Source: Oscheius tipulae (lineage: Eukaryota; Nematoda; Chromadorea; Rhabditida; Rhabditidae). Taken from it: a DNA stretch of 64,000 bases. The DNA is taken from assembly GCA_037178975.1 (NCBI GenBank), contig JASJZH010000001.1, forward strand, positions 7,300,501 to 7,364,500, written 5' to 3'. The first letter of the stretch is position 1; each line of letters starts with the position of its first letter. The position numbers were made by a program, and so were the translations under genes. Below the pieces are notes generated by a model. The model saw only the letters and a program-made list of their open reading frames with translations. It did not search any database and was not told the origin of the DNA. This document shows, piece by piece, positions 8,113 to 23,765 of the stretch.

Positions 8113-10346
8113 AGGAAGAGTCTTCGGATTCTTCTGTTCTGTAGCGGGAAACTTCACGGCCAAGAGCCAAGGAAGCTGCATGGAGACCTGTTCCCCATGC
8201 CAATGTGAAGCCGTTTCCTCCATGACCGTAGTTGTGAACTGCCTGGAAAGAAACATGGAATAATGGAGAGGGAGTCTTGTCAAGCTTCCCGAGGGCTGAT
8301 CTTTGACATGACATGTCAAATTTCCAAACCATGCTCAGTGACTTGATGTCACTGCTTCTACCTTTTTTTGATCTTCATTGCAACTGGTCTTCTTCCAAAA
8401 TGAGCATACTTGGGCTAAAAAAGACATACTTTTTAGGTCAACATTCTCTCGGAAGTAATAAGACAAGACTCTGAGCAACTCGAGTAACCCATGTTCCATA
8501 CCCATTGGCGTTAGATACAGCTAGACTGCTAGCCAAACTGGATATCCGAGATTGGTAGATGTTAGGTAAGACTCTCTGGATTGAGACTCAGAACAGTCGT
8601 TGTTACCACCTCCGACATATGTTTCCGTGAAGATTTCGGTTTGAATGATCTCTTACCAAATACTGCTTGCCGTCAGCTGTTTGTCTTTGTTGTGCCTCGA
8701 CGCGGATGGAACTTCGGGCCGGACGATGACCCACATAGTGACTCAGTATTTCCACGTTCTGTAAGCATAGAGAATGAGGGTGGAACAGACTGACATTGAA
8801 AGTCGGCTGGAGGGTCGTATATCGTTTCCAGATCTCTGCAACCTCGTCGTCGCTGATGCTGTTGTCGAAGTTGTTCTCTTGCTTGACTGTTCCGACATAC
8901 ACTCCGTCTATCCTAAACGAGAGAATATTTTCAGCATACAAACAAACTAACGTGGGAATGGTGAAGGTTTGGAAGTCTCGATAAAGGAAATGTTTCTGCC
9001 AAGGCGCGTTGACATGAAGTAGAATACCACGGATCGGATAGACCGAATCGTCGTCTCCTGCCACATGGCCTCCCTCGATACCAGCACAGTTTATCACGAT
9101 CGGGAATTCATTTGCTAGCTGAATAATCTGTCAGGAGAACAATTCGGACACTACCTCATCCATCGAGAAGATCTTCCGTTCACGGAATTGAACTCCCAGG
9201 TTGAGAAGCTGTTCCTTCATCCAGGGACAGTACTTTCGGCCCTCGGAAGTGTAGGCAGTGTAGTGGATGACCGTAGAGTTGCTGGAAAGAATGGTTACAT
9301 CTTAGAAAACTGGCGAACTTACTCATCATCTGGAAGAACAAACTGCGAGAACTTTTCTCTGTCCTCGAGAAACCGGAAGTTGTAGACAATGTCCCCAAAA
9401 TTCTTCTTCTAAAAAACTCCGCAAATCTATAAAATGTATCCCAGCTCTACCTGCTTTATCAGTTTATCTTTGTCATCGCTGAGAATATGTCCCGATACCA
9501 GCTGCACGCCGGAGAAGCCTCCAAACTGTCGCCACAGTCTGGCCAAATGTTGAAAAGTTTCGTTGCCATAGACTCTGGAAACCTGTCAATTGTAGGTGTG
9601 TTTGTTTGAGCGTGAAGGTGTTTTCCACTTGACGTGTGTTGTTATTAGGATCTGGAAGTTTACCCAGAATGACTACCTACCTGTACTTTGCATTGTCTAT
9701 TCGGAAGAGACCGGCAATATTCTTTGACAGAATGTCGTCAAATGGGCGGTCGTGGAAGATGGTTATCTGAAAATGCACCGTTCCGGACCAATCACCGTCT
9801 GTCTTGATATACGAACCTCTAGAACTTTAAAACTGCCACTGGTTTCCCAGACAAATGTTCGAAACGATACAGCAAGTGTCCCCGTTTAAATTTGGCGCGC
9901 AAATCAGGGAGGCGCCCCTAAGTAAGGCTGTGAATAATTATGATTTTGCATCAATTAATGATGTAAAAAAAACTTACTGCTAGTGATTTTGAAGGTTTCG
10001 TCAAAAAAAAAAGTTCTAAGCCGCGCGGGGATTGAATCCGAGTCATTTATATGGTTTGTCGTCGGAGCGCTAACGGACAGAGCCACATGGGCAAATTCGC
10101 GCTCCCCGTGCCACACAACTATTTAGATGCTCCAGAGCACAGAGTTATTATACAAGCGGTATACTGTCGCTAGGTACAAACCAAAATGTCACGATGAAGT
10201 CTTCGAAGCAAATTCACCTGTGTACTGGGATCTAATTCCTTGAGAGCTAAAGCAGTTGATAGACCCACAACTCCTTCTCCAATGATCGCTATCCGCAGTG
10301 AAAAAGCTGTCCCAATCAATAAGAAAAATAGAATATAACTATTCAT
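8111..10346 (-). CDS. DDO: D-aspartate oxidase, predicted secreted (DDO-3-like)
   Basis: FAD-dependent oxidase that converts acidic D-amino acids to 2-oxo acids, ammonia and hydrogen peroxide. The first exon encodes a signal peptide (MNSYILFFLLIGTAFS) running straight into the dinucleotide-binding motif RIAIIGEGVVGLSTALAL (GxGxxG). Later exons give TIFHDRPFDDILSKN, then VINCAGIEGG with DDDSVYPIRG, then HRPARSSIRVE, whose Arg aligns with the substrate carboxylate-binding region. The C-terminal family signature VHNYGHGGNGFTLAWGTG is intact. The protein ends in acidic/serine residues with no SKL-type peroxisomal signal, unlike most animal DDOs, which agrees with secretion. C. elegans has one secreted DDO (DDO-3), the closest known parallel. 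The first intron is long (about 440 bases) and holds a tRNA-like sequence. AATAAA directly follows the stop codon. Confidence 0.88.
10021..10095 (-). ncRNA. degenerate tRNA-like sequence in an intron
   Basis: Read on the minus strand there is an A-box-like TGGCTCTGTCCG with TTAGCGC after it, and a B-box-like GGATTCAATCC. The anticodon arm is not convincing and the acceptor ends do not pair well. It lies in the first intron of the D-aspartate oxidase gene, on the same strand. Probably a tRNA pseudogene or tRNA-derived repeat. Confidence 0.35.
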
Positions 10347-10910
10347 ACTAGAAGAGTGGTCAGAACGTGTGAAGAGACAAATAGGAAGTCTTGTCTGTCT
10401 CTCGGGGGCGGGCAACCAGTTCCAAGTCCCTTTTTATCAATATTATTGACGTCGAGGAAGCTTAGGAAATGGAGGAGAAAGATGTTGCCAGTAGTGTAAG
10501 AGGAGAAATGTTGTGTACAAACACTCTCCACTGGAAACTGGAAAATTTGTTCTGGATCTGAAGTTTGGGATAGATCGTCTTCGAAGAGAGAGTGGAACAT
10601 ATCTGGAAGGCGTCTTTCCTACTGATCCCTTGATATTCTTGGCTGTTCCGAGCATTTCCCACTACCTCCTCCTCTACATTCTTGTCCACATAAGAACTGG
10701 CCATAACAGTATTTTAGCAATCATTCATCATACAAATAGCCACCGTAATTGGGCATAAGGTGGGCAAGAGTCAGCCTCTTTTGGAACAAAAGTTAGGTCG
10801 AACTAGTGCGCACTCTAGTTGTGTGTACAAGCCGGAGTATCATGAGCAAAAGGGTGCGTAGTCATCTAAAAGGCACAGTGGATATAAGCTCGGGGCAAGA
10901 GTATGTACAA
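10347..10910. other. intergenic; open frames on both strands but no supported gene
   Basis: Open frames run on both strands (10443-10758), including a plus-strand start at 10471. None shows a domain. This region must contain the promoter of the oxidase gene and the 3' end of the supervillin gene. Confidence 0.3.
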
Positions 10911-13900
10911 TCAGAAGAGTCCAACGTCTTTGCGCATTCGGATCTGTTTCCAGGCAGGCAGTGCTTCAAAACTGGATCGGTCCGTCTTGAAGGCTTCAAC
11001 AAATTCGGATTCACTGGAATTGGCTGTTTTACAGTTGTAGAGAGGAGACAAACCTTAGATACTGTTCCAGGTTCTTCGTATCGATGCCTTCAGGCAGTCC
11101 TTGTCTGGTCTGTAAAACGCTCAACGAGTAGGTTTGTGTTCGTTCGACCATCAGTTCTTCCAGTTTTCTAGGCGGTGTGGGAGGTGTCTTCTCCTCTTCA
11201 GCCACCTCCCAGTCTTTCCAGGCATCAAATAAAGCTATGAATCCATTCGGCTCATGACTTTTCAGAACGGCAGTAGCGTCTCCCTTTCTCTCCTTCCAGA
11301 AGTTTTCAGCCACTCGAAGAGAGAAAGTGTTTGGAGCTTTTTCAGACCAGATCCACAACTTCTCACCCGAATCTATCAAAATCTAAAAAGATGTTGCTCT
11401 CTTACTTTGGACCACTTACAGTATCCGACAGCTTTTCCTGTGGTAGAGGAAAGCTAAGATGTTTATGGTATTGAGGACAGTGCAGCTCGTCCGCTTCGGT
11501 TTCGTAGATTCGGTAGAATCGGGGACAGGACTTTCGACCTTTGGATGTTAGCCAACTGAAGTTGAGCGAGTCTCCCTGGACGGAGGAACAGATCTCGGCA
11601 CCGGACTGAAGAGTATGAATGTCTGTTGACTGCGACCGTGAAAATCTTTGTCTCGTCTATTATGCCGGGAACTGCCTATTGCTCACTGTCCACTGATAGA
11701 ACTGATTAACTCTTGCTAACCCTACCTTGATGCCTAGTTCCTCATGATTCTTCAACATTTGATCACAGAGAGCCAAGCCGTTGGTGACATCGGTCTCTTC
11801 ACAGTCCGATCCTGAAATCTACCCATAGAATCCAAACCAAGAGTATAGTCACCTGCTATTAGCGTCACTTTCCTCCTCTCCAGATGAATATAAACGCCGT
11901 GAGCTCTCAGAGGTTGAGACACGTCCAACTGGGCAGCATGACCCTCGACTTTCGTTGCTCCTCTGACCAAAAAGACTGGAGCAGATTCCGTGGAGGCACT
12001 CCTGATGATTAGTTTTCCAGCAAAAAGTTGAAGAAAAAGGGGGGTCTCATAGCCTTGGGCGATTCTCAGATGTGGATGTTTCTGTTTGTCCATGTGACTG
12101 AGCTTCAAAGCACACAGTCCTTGCTGTTTCGGAGTTGTCCTGCCTCCAAGCCAGTAGAAGTAGGCTGTTCTCTCGCGACCAGTCTCCTTCTCGTGTGCTT
12201 CTCCAGTTTTCAGTCTTCTCACCCCCGATAACTGGATTCTGTACTGCCAGCGAAGCACATAGCACTGGTCATTGACCAAGATAAATGTCTTTTCGATCTC
12301 TTGTAACTGCTCGTTTCTCAACTGCCAGAACTGAATGGACTCCGTGATCACGTCCTTCATGCTTCTTGTGATCGCCTGGTCTTCCAGAAGAGTCATCGGC
12401 TCTGGATGTTCTAGCGATCTGAGCATGTCTGCCAGTAGACGAGCCTCTTCATTGTTGGTCCTGGAAGGAGTCAGCGGAGAGGCGAGTAAGTAATTTCGAG
12501 GAGTCATCGGGGTTCCGAAGCCTTTGGTCTCGTTCGTTTGCCAGTCGGAAAACTTGGACGAGAAGAGAATATCCTGAAATAAGCAGTTTTTGAGAGGAAA
12601 GAGCAGCTTACCTGTACTCCCTGCATGACTCTTCGGTAAAGAATCCAATCCGCCCTGTCTGACGAAAAGTCACAATTGAGTATTCCTTCCGAGAAAGGGA
12701 CTGGTTTCGTCCTCTGAAACACACAAATCATTTTATCATTTTCCAAAAATACCAATTGTTGTGCATATTCGACCGCGTACCGGCCAGCCGTCTTCTTCGC
12801 CGCTCGTCCACTCCAGACGTAGATCTCCGATCCGAAGTCAAAGATGAGAGTCTGAAAACCATCTTTGGTCCCCTTTCTGCCTCCCTTTCGGCGATGTTTG
12901 AACCAGTCCAGCTGGTGCTCTTAGCGCAAGGCTTTGTCTCCCTCTCGCTCGGAAGCAAGCAACCCTTTTCGTGTAAGCCTTGGCGCACAAACAACGCTAA
13001 AATATAGCCAATTAGAATCTCGACTAGATTGACTTCTCAAAAAGTGTGTGAGTATTTGATAGTTACTCGCAAATTGTCTAGGAACAAATTTTGCTGATGC
13101 CCCATTGGGGCTCGTGACAGGTAGATGCAGTCGGGCTACCATGACAGAAGCAACGTTTCCCCAACGAAGCTAGCTCCCAAACTGACTCGACTTTGACTTG
13201 ACTTCCAAACAACTGGTGTGCGCACAAAGTAGTGCACACTAATTGCAATAATGGCTCAAGAGAGACAGAGACGCGAGAGAAATTTAGAATAGATAGGTCT
13301 GACTTACCGTCCACCGAAGCCGACGAACATACCGCCTGTTTCAATGAACCAGCCGAAGCCGCCGGTATCCCGAACGCCCGTTCCGACGGCGAAGCAGGAA
13401 GTGAAGATGGAAGAAAAGAAAGAAGAGAAAGTGGAGAAGAAGATGGACGACTCGCCCGTTCTGGCCGTCTACCCGTCGATCAAGGAGCCGACTCACAGTA
13501 CGAGAAGGAGGAGGGAGGAAGAGATAGAGAATGTGAAGAAGACGAAGATTGCCGAAGGATTCTTCCAGACGAGGAGTGACGGAGACGATACTCTCGAGCA
13601 AGTGGCCAGTCTGGACGAGGAGAAGAGCGCCATGAGCAAGAAGAAAGGAACCTCGTTGAAGATCCCACCAAAGTAAGACAGTGAAAATGCAATCGCGGCT
13701 CTTTCTTTCTTCGTTTGTTTCAATTTACGGCTATGGTCCCTTCTCTCTATTAAGATGCGTATTATTTTCCGGCTGTGTGCGCAACCCGCGAGAACCAGGA
13801 CATACGGACAGCATAATAGGTCGTCGGACAGGGAGGCTGTCATAATAACCCGGGTGCACGCTATCGTTGTCTCGACTTACATCTTTTGGCTGAAGCATGG

Positions 13901-16154
13901 AGAATCGCACTCGCTCTCCCTTACAAACCGACTGAATCTGGTAGTCGTCAGTCACTCTGGAAAGTCCACTTTGCTCTACTGGGTGTCCCGCATACCGTAT
14001 GACCAGATTGACCCTTGCCGCCAAGTTCTCAAACGGTTCCAAGGGAAGAGCAGGCTCTTCTCCGACGATTCCTCCGTCCAGGAGTCGGAAGAAGGTTGAG
14101 CTGTGTCCCGAGCAGTCCTCGACCTGCTTCGCCTTACAACATAGGTCCGATTTGGTGATAATGTTGATGCAGATTTGGGCAGCCTGAACGTGAATTTATT
14201 GGAACCGTCATTGTAGAAACCTTGGTTCTTTCCAAAATGTTCGAATTCTCTCCCTCGTACTTGAGCAGACGATTCTGGGTCACGAGAATGAAGACCGCTG
14301 ATTGGTAAACTGAACTGGCAACGGGAGAGACGAGACGTACGTCCATTTTCTTCTCCCCTGAAAGACTTTTTCAATAGATACTTCGACCAGTTCCCTGATC
14401 TCGTTCAGACATCCCCCTGTAAGCCAATAAGCTTTGGGGAAACGCTTCATCGAACATCGCCACAAACTAGCCAGTGAACTTTCCCTTTTGCCATAAACGA
14501 ACGACACTAACCCTTCACCCGAACCAGCATCTTTTCCGGATACGGGGACGTTGTGTCGACTTCTTTCAAGGCGCCTTTGGCTGCCGAGTAGTCTTCTACT
14601 GCCTCCAAACCGGCCTTTGCACTCTTGGCCACCGGAGAGTCATCGTTCTCGTCGATAAGGATCGCATCTACGTGATCTCGAGGGTCCTAAAAGGAGGTTT
14701 TTGGAGTAGTTTGATCCTCCAAACCTCGGCTATCTGAACAGACTGTGTGTCTATGGCATTCAGTCGAACATCTTTCGGTCGTCCTCTTCCCGTCTTCTGG
14801 GGTCGTGGTCTTCTGGGAGTGACCAGGCTGAAACTCGTTGTAACAATCAGAAGATTTCAGTTGTATCGTGACTAAGCCATTTTGTTCACACCGTTTACGA
14901 CTCGAGATTATGTTGAGATTATAATGGGAGGGCCTTTGGGTAAACACATTCGAATTCGTAGTGAACAAGAGGAGATGGGAGAGACGATACCGGGGTAGAC
15001 TAACAGTCCGAAAACTTTCACTCATTGGGAAAGGATTTGAGGATATAGGTTACGGTAGCTTGATGGAATTGATTATTTATTAATAGAGTCAACTCACACT
15101 TCTGTCCTTTCCACAGCGTCCAGATCCATTTCCATTGGTATGGAAGTCTTGGCTCCAGAACTGTTTGTATAGAAAGTCTCGAGGCCTTTGTCCAGGTTCA
15201 AGAGAAGTCCTGCCTTGGATGGTGGCGGCAGTTCTGCAATCGGTCACTTGTCATTCGGAATTGAGTAGGACTGAAATCACTGACTCTTCTATAAGAGGCA
15301 CGTACCATCATTCCTGACAGTAGCATTTTCTTTTCCGGCTGCTTGTGTTGTTCTTCGACCGGCTGGTGTCAATTTGGCCAGTTCATCGTCTCTTTTGATG
15401 CGATTCTGCCAAGCTCCGGAGCTCTGGAAGAAGGCCTGTCATTACCACATCCATTTGGGGAGAAAGCGCGGGAAAATCACCTCAAGGTCAAGTGTCATTT
15501 TGTGGGAGAGAGCGTAGGCAATACTGTTTAAAACAAGCTTATGTAAATATGGAAAGGGGTGAGACCAATTCACGACTAAAGAGATGACTGGTAGCGAATA
15601 ACGTCTCCTGGGACAAGATTATAGATTCCCGCCAAAAATCTTGAATGGTCTTGAAACGAACTCAGCAAAAGGAGCTCTCGAGAGCGATACAGATGTTCAC
15701 TTCCGATTGCAAATGTTGTTTTGTTGTATAAGTCTCCTTCCTTTTTTTCATGATTGCTACTCTCCATTTTGCGAAAGTAATAAAAACGGCGGATAAATAA
15801 TCAACTGAAACAGCCCAAATTTCGTCCTGTGCACAAGAAATTAGCAATACTAATCAGAACGAAAGATATGTTGTGCTTTCGCTAGTCCTACGATACAGGT
15901 TCTTTTGATTAGCCTACCACGTCCAAAGCAGCTAGCCGATCCTTGAGAGAGGAGGTTTTCGGAGTGGCATTTGCCTCCGAACATGGTGTCTTCTTCCTTT
16001 CCCGATTGGCTGCCTCGATGAGAGCACTTCGTCGCTCAGAAATCATTCTAGCAGCCACACTGCATCATGTTCTTTTCTGGAACAATAGGGTAAAGAAGAG
16101 AGACGACGCTGAATTGACAGAGCGGGCTGAATCAGCGTCTTTTGAGAGCGACAT
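10911..16154 (-). CDS. SVIL: supervillin/villin-like actin-binding protein with C-terminal headpiece
   Basis: Minus-strand gene of at least ten exons. From the N side: a basic, serine-rich region (SERRSALIEAANRERKK, then SSGAWQNRIKRDDELAKL), then gelsolin-type repeats. Visible pieces are DVRLVSPVASSVYQSAVFIL (about 14300), TLIFDFGSEIYVWSGRAAKK (about 12800), CYVLRWQYRIQLSG with TAYFYWLGGRTTPKQQG (about 12200), and ILIDSGEKLWIWSEKAPN (about 11370). The end is a villin headpiece (LPEGIDTKNLEQYL, then LPAWKQIRMRKDVGLF and stop at 10913). The order and wording match supervillins, which bind actin and myosin II at membranes. The N-terminal exons and the start at 16154 are uncertain. A 39-base stretch near 12710-12750 could be a retained or spliced mini-intron. 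The intron at about 12843-13884 contains the duplicated fragment of the nested gene from 5.4 kb. Confidence 0.85.
13311..13703 (+). pseudogene. truncated, nearly identical copy of the nested gene at 5292-5795
   Basis: These 393 bases match 5430-5822 with only a handful of differences, including one Arg-to-Gln change and one silent change in the shared frame. The copy starts abruptly inside the proline-rich spacer, so it lacks the hydrophobic N-terminus and the original start codon. It keeps the frame, the stop codon (13674-13676) and about 27 bases of 3' flank. An internal ATG at 13344 leaves a 110-codon open frame. It lies in an intron of the minus-strand supervillin gene, again antisense to its host. 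The near-identity shows a recent copy; whether it is transcribed is unknown. Confidence 0.75.
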
Positions 16155-17301
16155 GTTCGTAGAAAGAGAGAAAGCAGAAAGATGAGAGAGAAATCGACCC
16201 TTTTTGGGCAATAAACTTTCAAAATAGGCTGTCGGTAAACCTGCTATAGAGTCAATCGGAAACAGTTTGAAATGAGAGCAGTATTCAATACTTTTCCCCC
16301 TTGCTTTTTTCTGTTGTAAGGAAATGTTAGGATAAGTGCTGAGAAAGGCTAGCCTAGTGATAAGACAACCTGTCGCGCGGGTTATCAGCTGTAGTTAGGG
16401 CGTGTGTGCGTATATGAACACAGCAATCATCTGATTTGATTGGAAGCGAAAGCCCGAAAAGGCGCTGTGACTTTGCAAAATGGTTCAAGGACAGCCCTGC
16501 TGCTGGCGAACTGACTCAACATGGATGGGACGGACGGAGGCCCTCCGCTATGCGCGCGCCCAAAACACCGCCCCGACACTGGCCACCCCCAGCTCGGTCA
16601 CCTACGATCGACCTCTTATAACAACGTGGATTTTACATACTTTTCTTCCCTTTTTAAAGATCTAAGAGATAATTTCAAGGTTGTGTTCTTTGTCCAAAAT
16701 GGAATTATGCTTTTCCATATTATCCACCCGAATTTCTTGGATCATTTCTATAGGGTTTTCCTACTGAATTTATTTGTTTGATTTGATATATGTATACCCT
16801 AGGTTTTCATATAGAAAGGATGTAAACATTTTAAAACATTGTTTCCATCGGGAACTTTGGAGAAAGACATAAAAAGGTATGCCAGAAAACGAAAGACGAC
16901 CGCTTGTAATAGTTTTTAATTAATTTCCCATTTGACAATCTGGCTCTCATTGTCTTTTCGGAACCGCGAATAGATTCATCCTATAATGGCCACACTTCAA
17001 TTCAAGGGAAAATCAAGTTTTTGAAATTCAAAATATGGAACTCTTCCCAATTTCTATCGAGTTCGTTAGAAGTTGTTTCACTAAAGTATAGAAAACCTGT
17101 TAGTCTTCTTGTCTGCCGTCGTTCCCACGTGGTCTCTCTTCACTTTTCTGAACATCCTTTAGACAAATGTTTCCTTCAAGAGCTCGTGCCCGGCCGGCCG
17201 CGTCTCTTTACACGGACTTTGTTTGCGGGCTTTTCTCGCGGACACTGCGAATTTTCTTCTGCTAGCATTTCCCCCTTCTATTTCATGATGTTTTTTCAGG
17301 T
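16155..17301. other. intergenic / upstream region, AT-rich in its second half
   Basis: This region presumably holds the divergent promoters of the supervillin gene and the INO80-N-like gene. A plus-strand frame at 16521-16620 could be a 5' exon but cannot be joined in phase with confidence. A tRNA-like A-box sequence near 16350 has no good B box. Confidence 0.35.
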
Positions 17302-18306
17302 ATGACAATGACGCCGGCTTCTACACCAGGATCTTCGACTCCGTCAAGGGCAAACTGCTCGACTCCGGCGCCATTAGTAATTCCCGAGGATTTCCCATTT
17401 GCCACGTCGGCAGACCGAAGGTTCTTTCAATTCCTATCAGGTCTATCCTTTTTTTTCAGAGATGTAGCTGCCAAATCACTGCAGCATCAACGTTTGGAAA
17501 GAGCACTGGATATGACTGCATACGCTAAACAAGTCGAGGCTCTTCTTTCCCAACCTATCAAGTAACCTTTTTGTTGCTCAAATCAGTTCTTTCCCAGAAT
17601 ACCGGCCAATCATTCGCATTCAATGAACTCGAAAAAGACGTTCTTCCCAGTTCGAGGAATCTGGCCAACCGATGAAAAACGAAGGGAGAAGGTTTGATAG
17701 ACAATGATTCATTCCATTCACCTCTTTCAGATTTCAAAATTCTTTTCGTTCGGAAATGTAAAAGGACGAGAATGGCTCCGCGATTTGCTCCTCGACGAGA
17801 GCGACAGCGAGGAAGATGGAAGTCTGGAAATAAAGCCGAAGGAACTTCGAGAGATGCTGCGACAGCACAAGATGCAACGTGACATACGGGGGCAAGCTCG
17901 CGGAGAAGGAGTCCAGAATTCACCCTATGCCTACTACGGAGCCGGACTCATTTCATCTATGGTCCGTTGTCTAACTGATCAACTAATTTTGATAGTTGGT
18001 GTAGAATTCAAAGTTTTGTTTTTGCAAGAAAATGTAGGACTGTGTTAGTGATGCAGCGAAAAAAAAACTGCTGCCCTTATCATCAATACACTTGTTTTCT
18101 TTCAGGACAGTTACAACGACGGGTCAAAGAGCCGCAACAAGCCGGTTGAAGTCAACACAACGGCTCTGAATCAGTTGCCGTCCGCTCCAACCAGCCCATC
18201 TCGTGCCTCCCCAGCCGTGGAAGACGATCTAGAGGAGTCGGAGCTGACTGTGGACGCTAATTTTCCCAATTCGACCGTAATTCCACTGCCACCGCTTTCG
18301 CACTAG
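17302..18306 (+). CDS. INO80 N-terminal-region-like protein without ATPase domain
   Basis: Five exons (17302-17420, 17460-17561, 17598-17691, 17731-17961, 18106-18306) join in phase to 248 residues. Two blocks resemble the extreme N-terminus of the INO80 remodelling ATPase: LQHQRLERALDMTAYAKQVE (about 46-65), and ISKFFSFGNVKGREWLRDLL followed by DESDSEEDG, ELREMLRQHK and PYAYYGAGLISS. In animal INO80 these motifs precede the HSA and helicase domains. Here a Ser/Pro/Glu-rich tail follows and the frame stops at 18306. No Snf2 helicase motif exists downstream before the ROCK gene. It could therefore be a free-standing INO80 N-module subunit or the remnant of a split gene. Nuclear location is inferred from the family only. 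An in-frame acceptor TTTTTTCAG lies just before the chosen ATG. Confidence 0.65.
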
Positions 18307-18804
18307 CCATTGTTCCTTTCTTCAGACGAGTCATCCTCTGGAATGCTCCGTTTTTCCTTTTCCAGCCTCAACCCGTTTTAGTCATCACTGTTTTTCTTTT
18401 TCTCCCTCTCTCAATCTAGTTGACTAAACGTCTCTTTCGGTCTCCCTCTCTGTGTGTCAATATGCACATATCAGAAATCAATCGGGCCCGACCAACATTG
18501 TCGCCTCAGGCGTTTTCTCTTTCGCACATTGCTCTTGTGTTTAAATTCTCTCCAAATCCTCCGAAATATGTGGGTTCTTATCATCATTTTTCAGCGCTCC
18601 GCGTACCCCCGTTTCCAGACTCTTATCTTTCAAACCCCGGGTCCTTTGTGTCATAATGCGGACTACTTGTATTTATTTGTACTTTTTTTGTTGATTTTCA
18701 TGTACATTGATTAAATCTTCTGTTCCTCTCTTCAATGATGGGTTTGCCAACCTCTAATACCTCTTTTTCACATTATGTCCTTTGGTAATTTGGAAAAGTT
18801 CAGG
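18307..18804. other. intercistronic region before ROCK
   Basis: About 500 pyrimidine-rich bases. The stretch ends in an acceptor (GTTCAG) directly before the ROCK start codon. No gene or RNA seen. Confidence 0.4.
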
Positions 18805-23286
<4,482 letters not shown>

Positions 23287-23765
23287 GCACCTCTCTCCCA
23301 ATCTGAAGTTTCTAGCCTCTCCCTCAGGTTCTACTTGTACTTTGTGTACTTTTTGAAATTTTCTTGCTAGCTCATATTGTTCGCCGTATCTTCTTTGCCA
23401 CCACCCCACGGAAGTATTATTCCTATGACCCACACACACAATTTCAGAGAAACTATACAGCTTTATTCCACCCCATCCATTCCCCCCATTTTCATTATTT
23501 TTTGTCTTGGTAGGCCTCATTATATTCGCGGTTGTGCAATGAGCAAATTCACTTGTGCATCTTTTCCAGACGGGCAGTAAACGCACTTATATTTCTCCAT
23601 TACGTCTCACTTTTTGTTCCACATGAGTGTGATTTTCGTATTTTGACAAGTAAAAATTCTGTAACTTTTCATTTACTCTATTGACTAATTTGCACTCGTT
23701 TCCGGCGACACTAGATATCTAACAAATGTTGAACACTGAAAAAAATATATACTAGGAAAACAAAG

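Noticed and set aside
10471-10758. Possible plus-strand gene between DDO and supervillin
   Set aside because: Frames are open on both strands, no domain is visible, and splice sites cannot be placed.
17300-17420. Alternative frame in the first INO80-N exon (YDNDAGFYTRIFDSVKGK)
   Set aside because: It cannot join the next exon in phase, while the MTMTPAST frame does.
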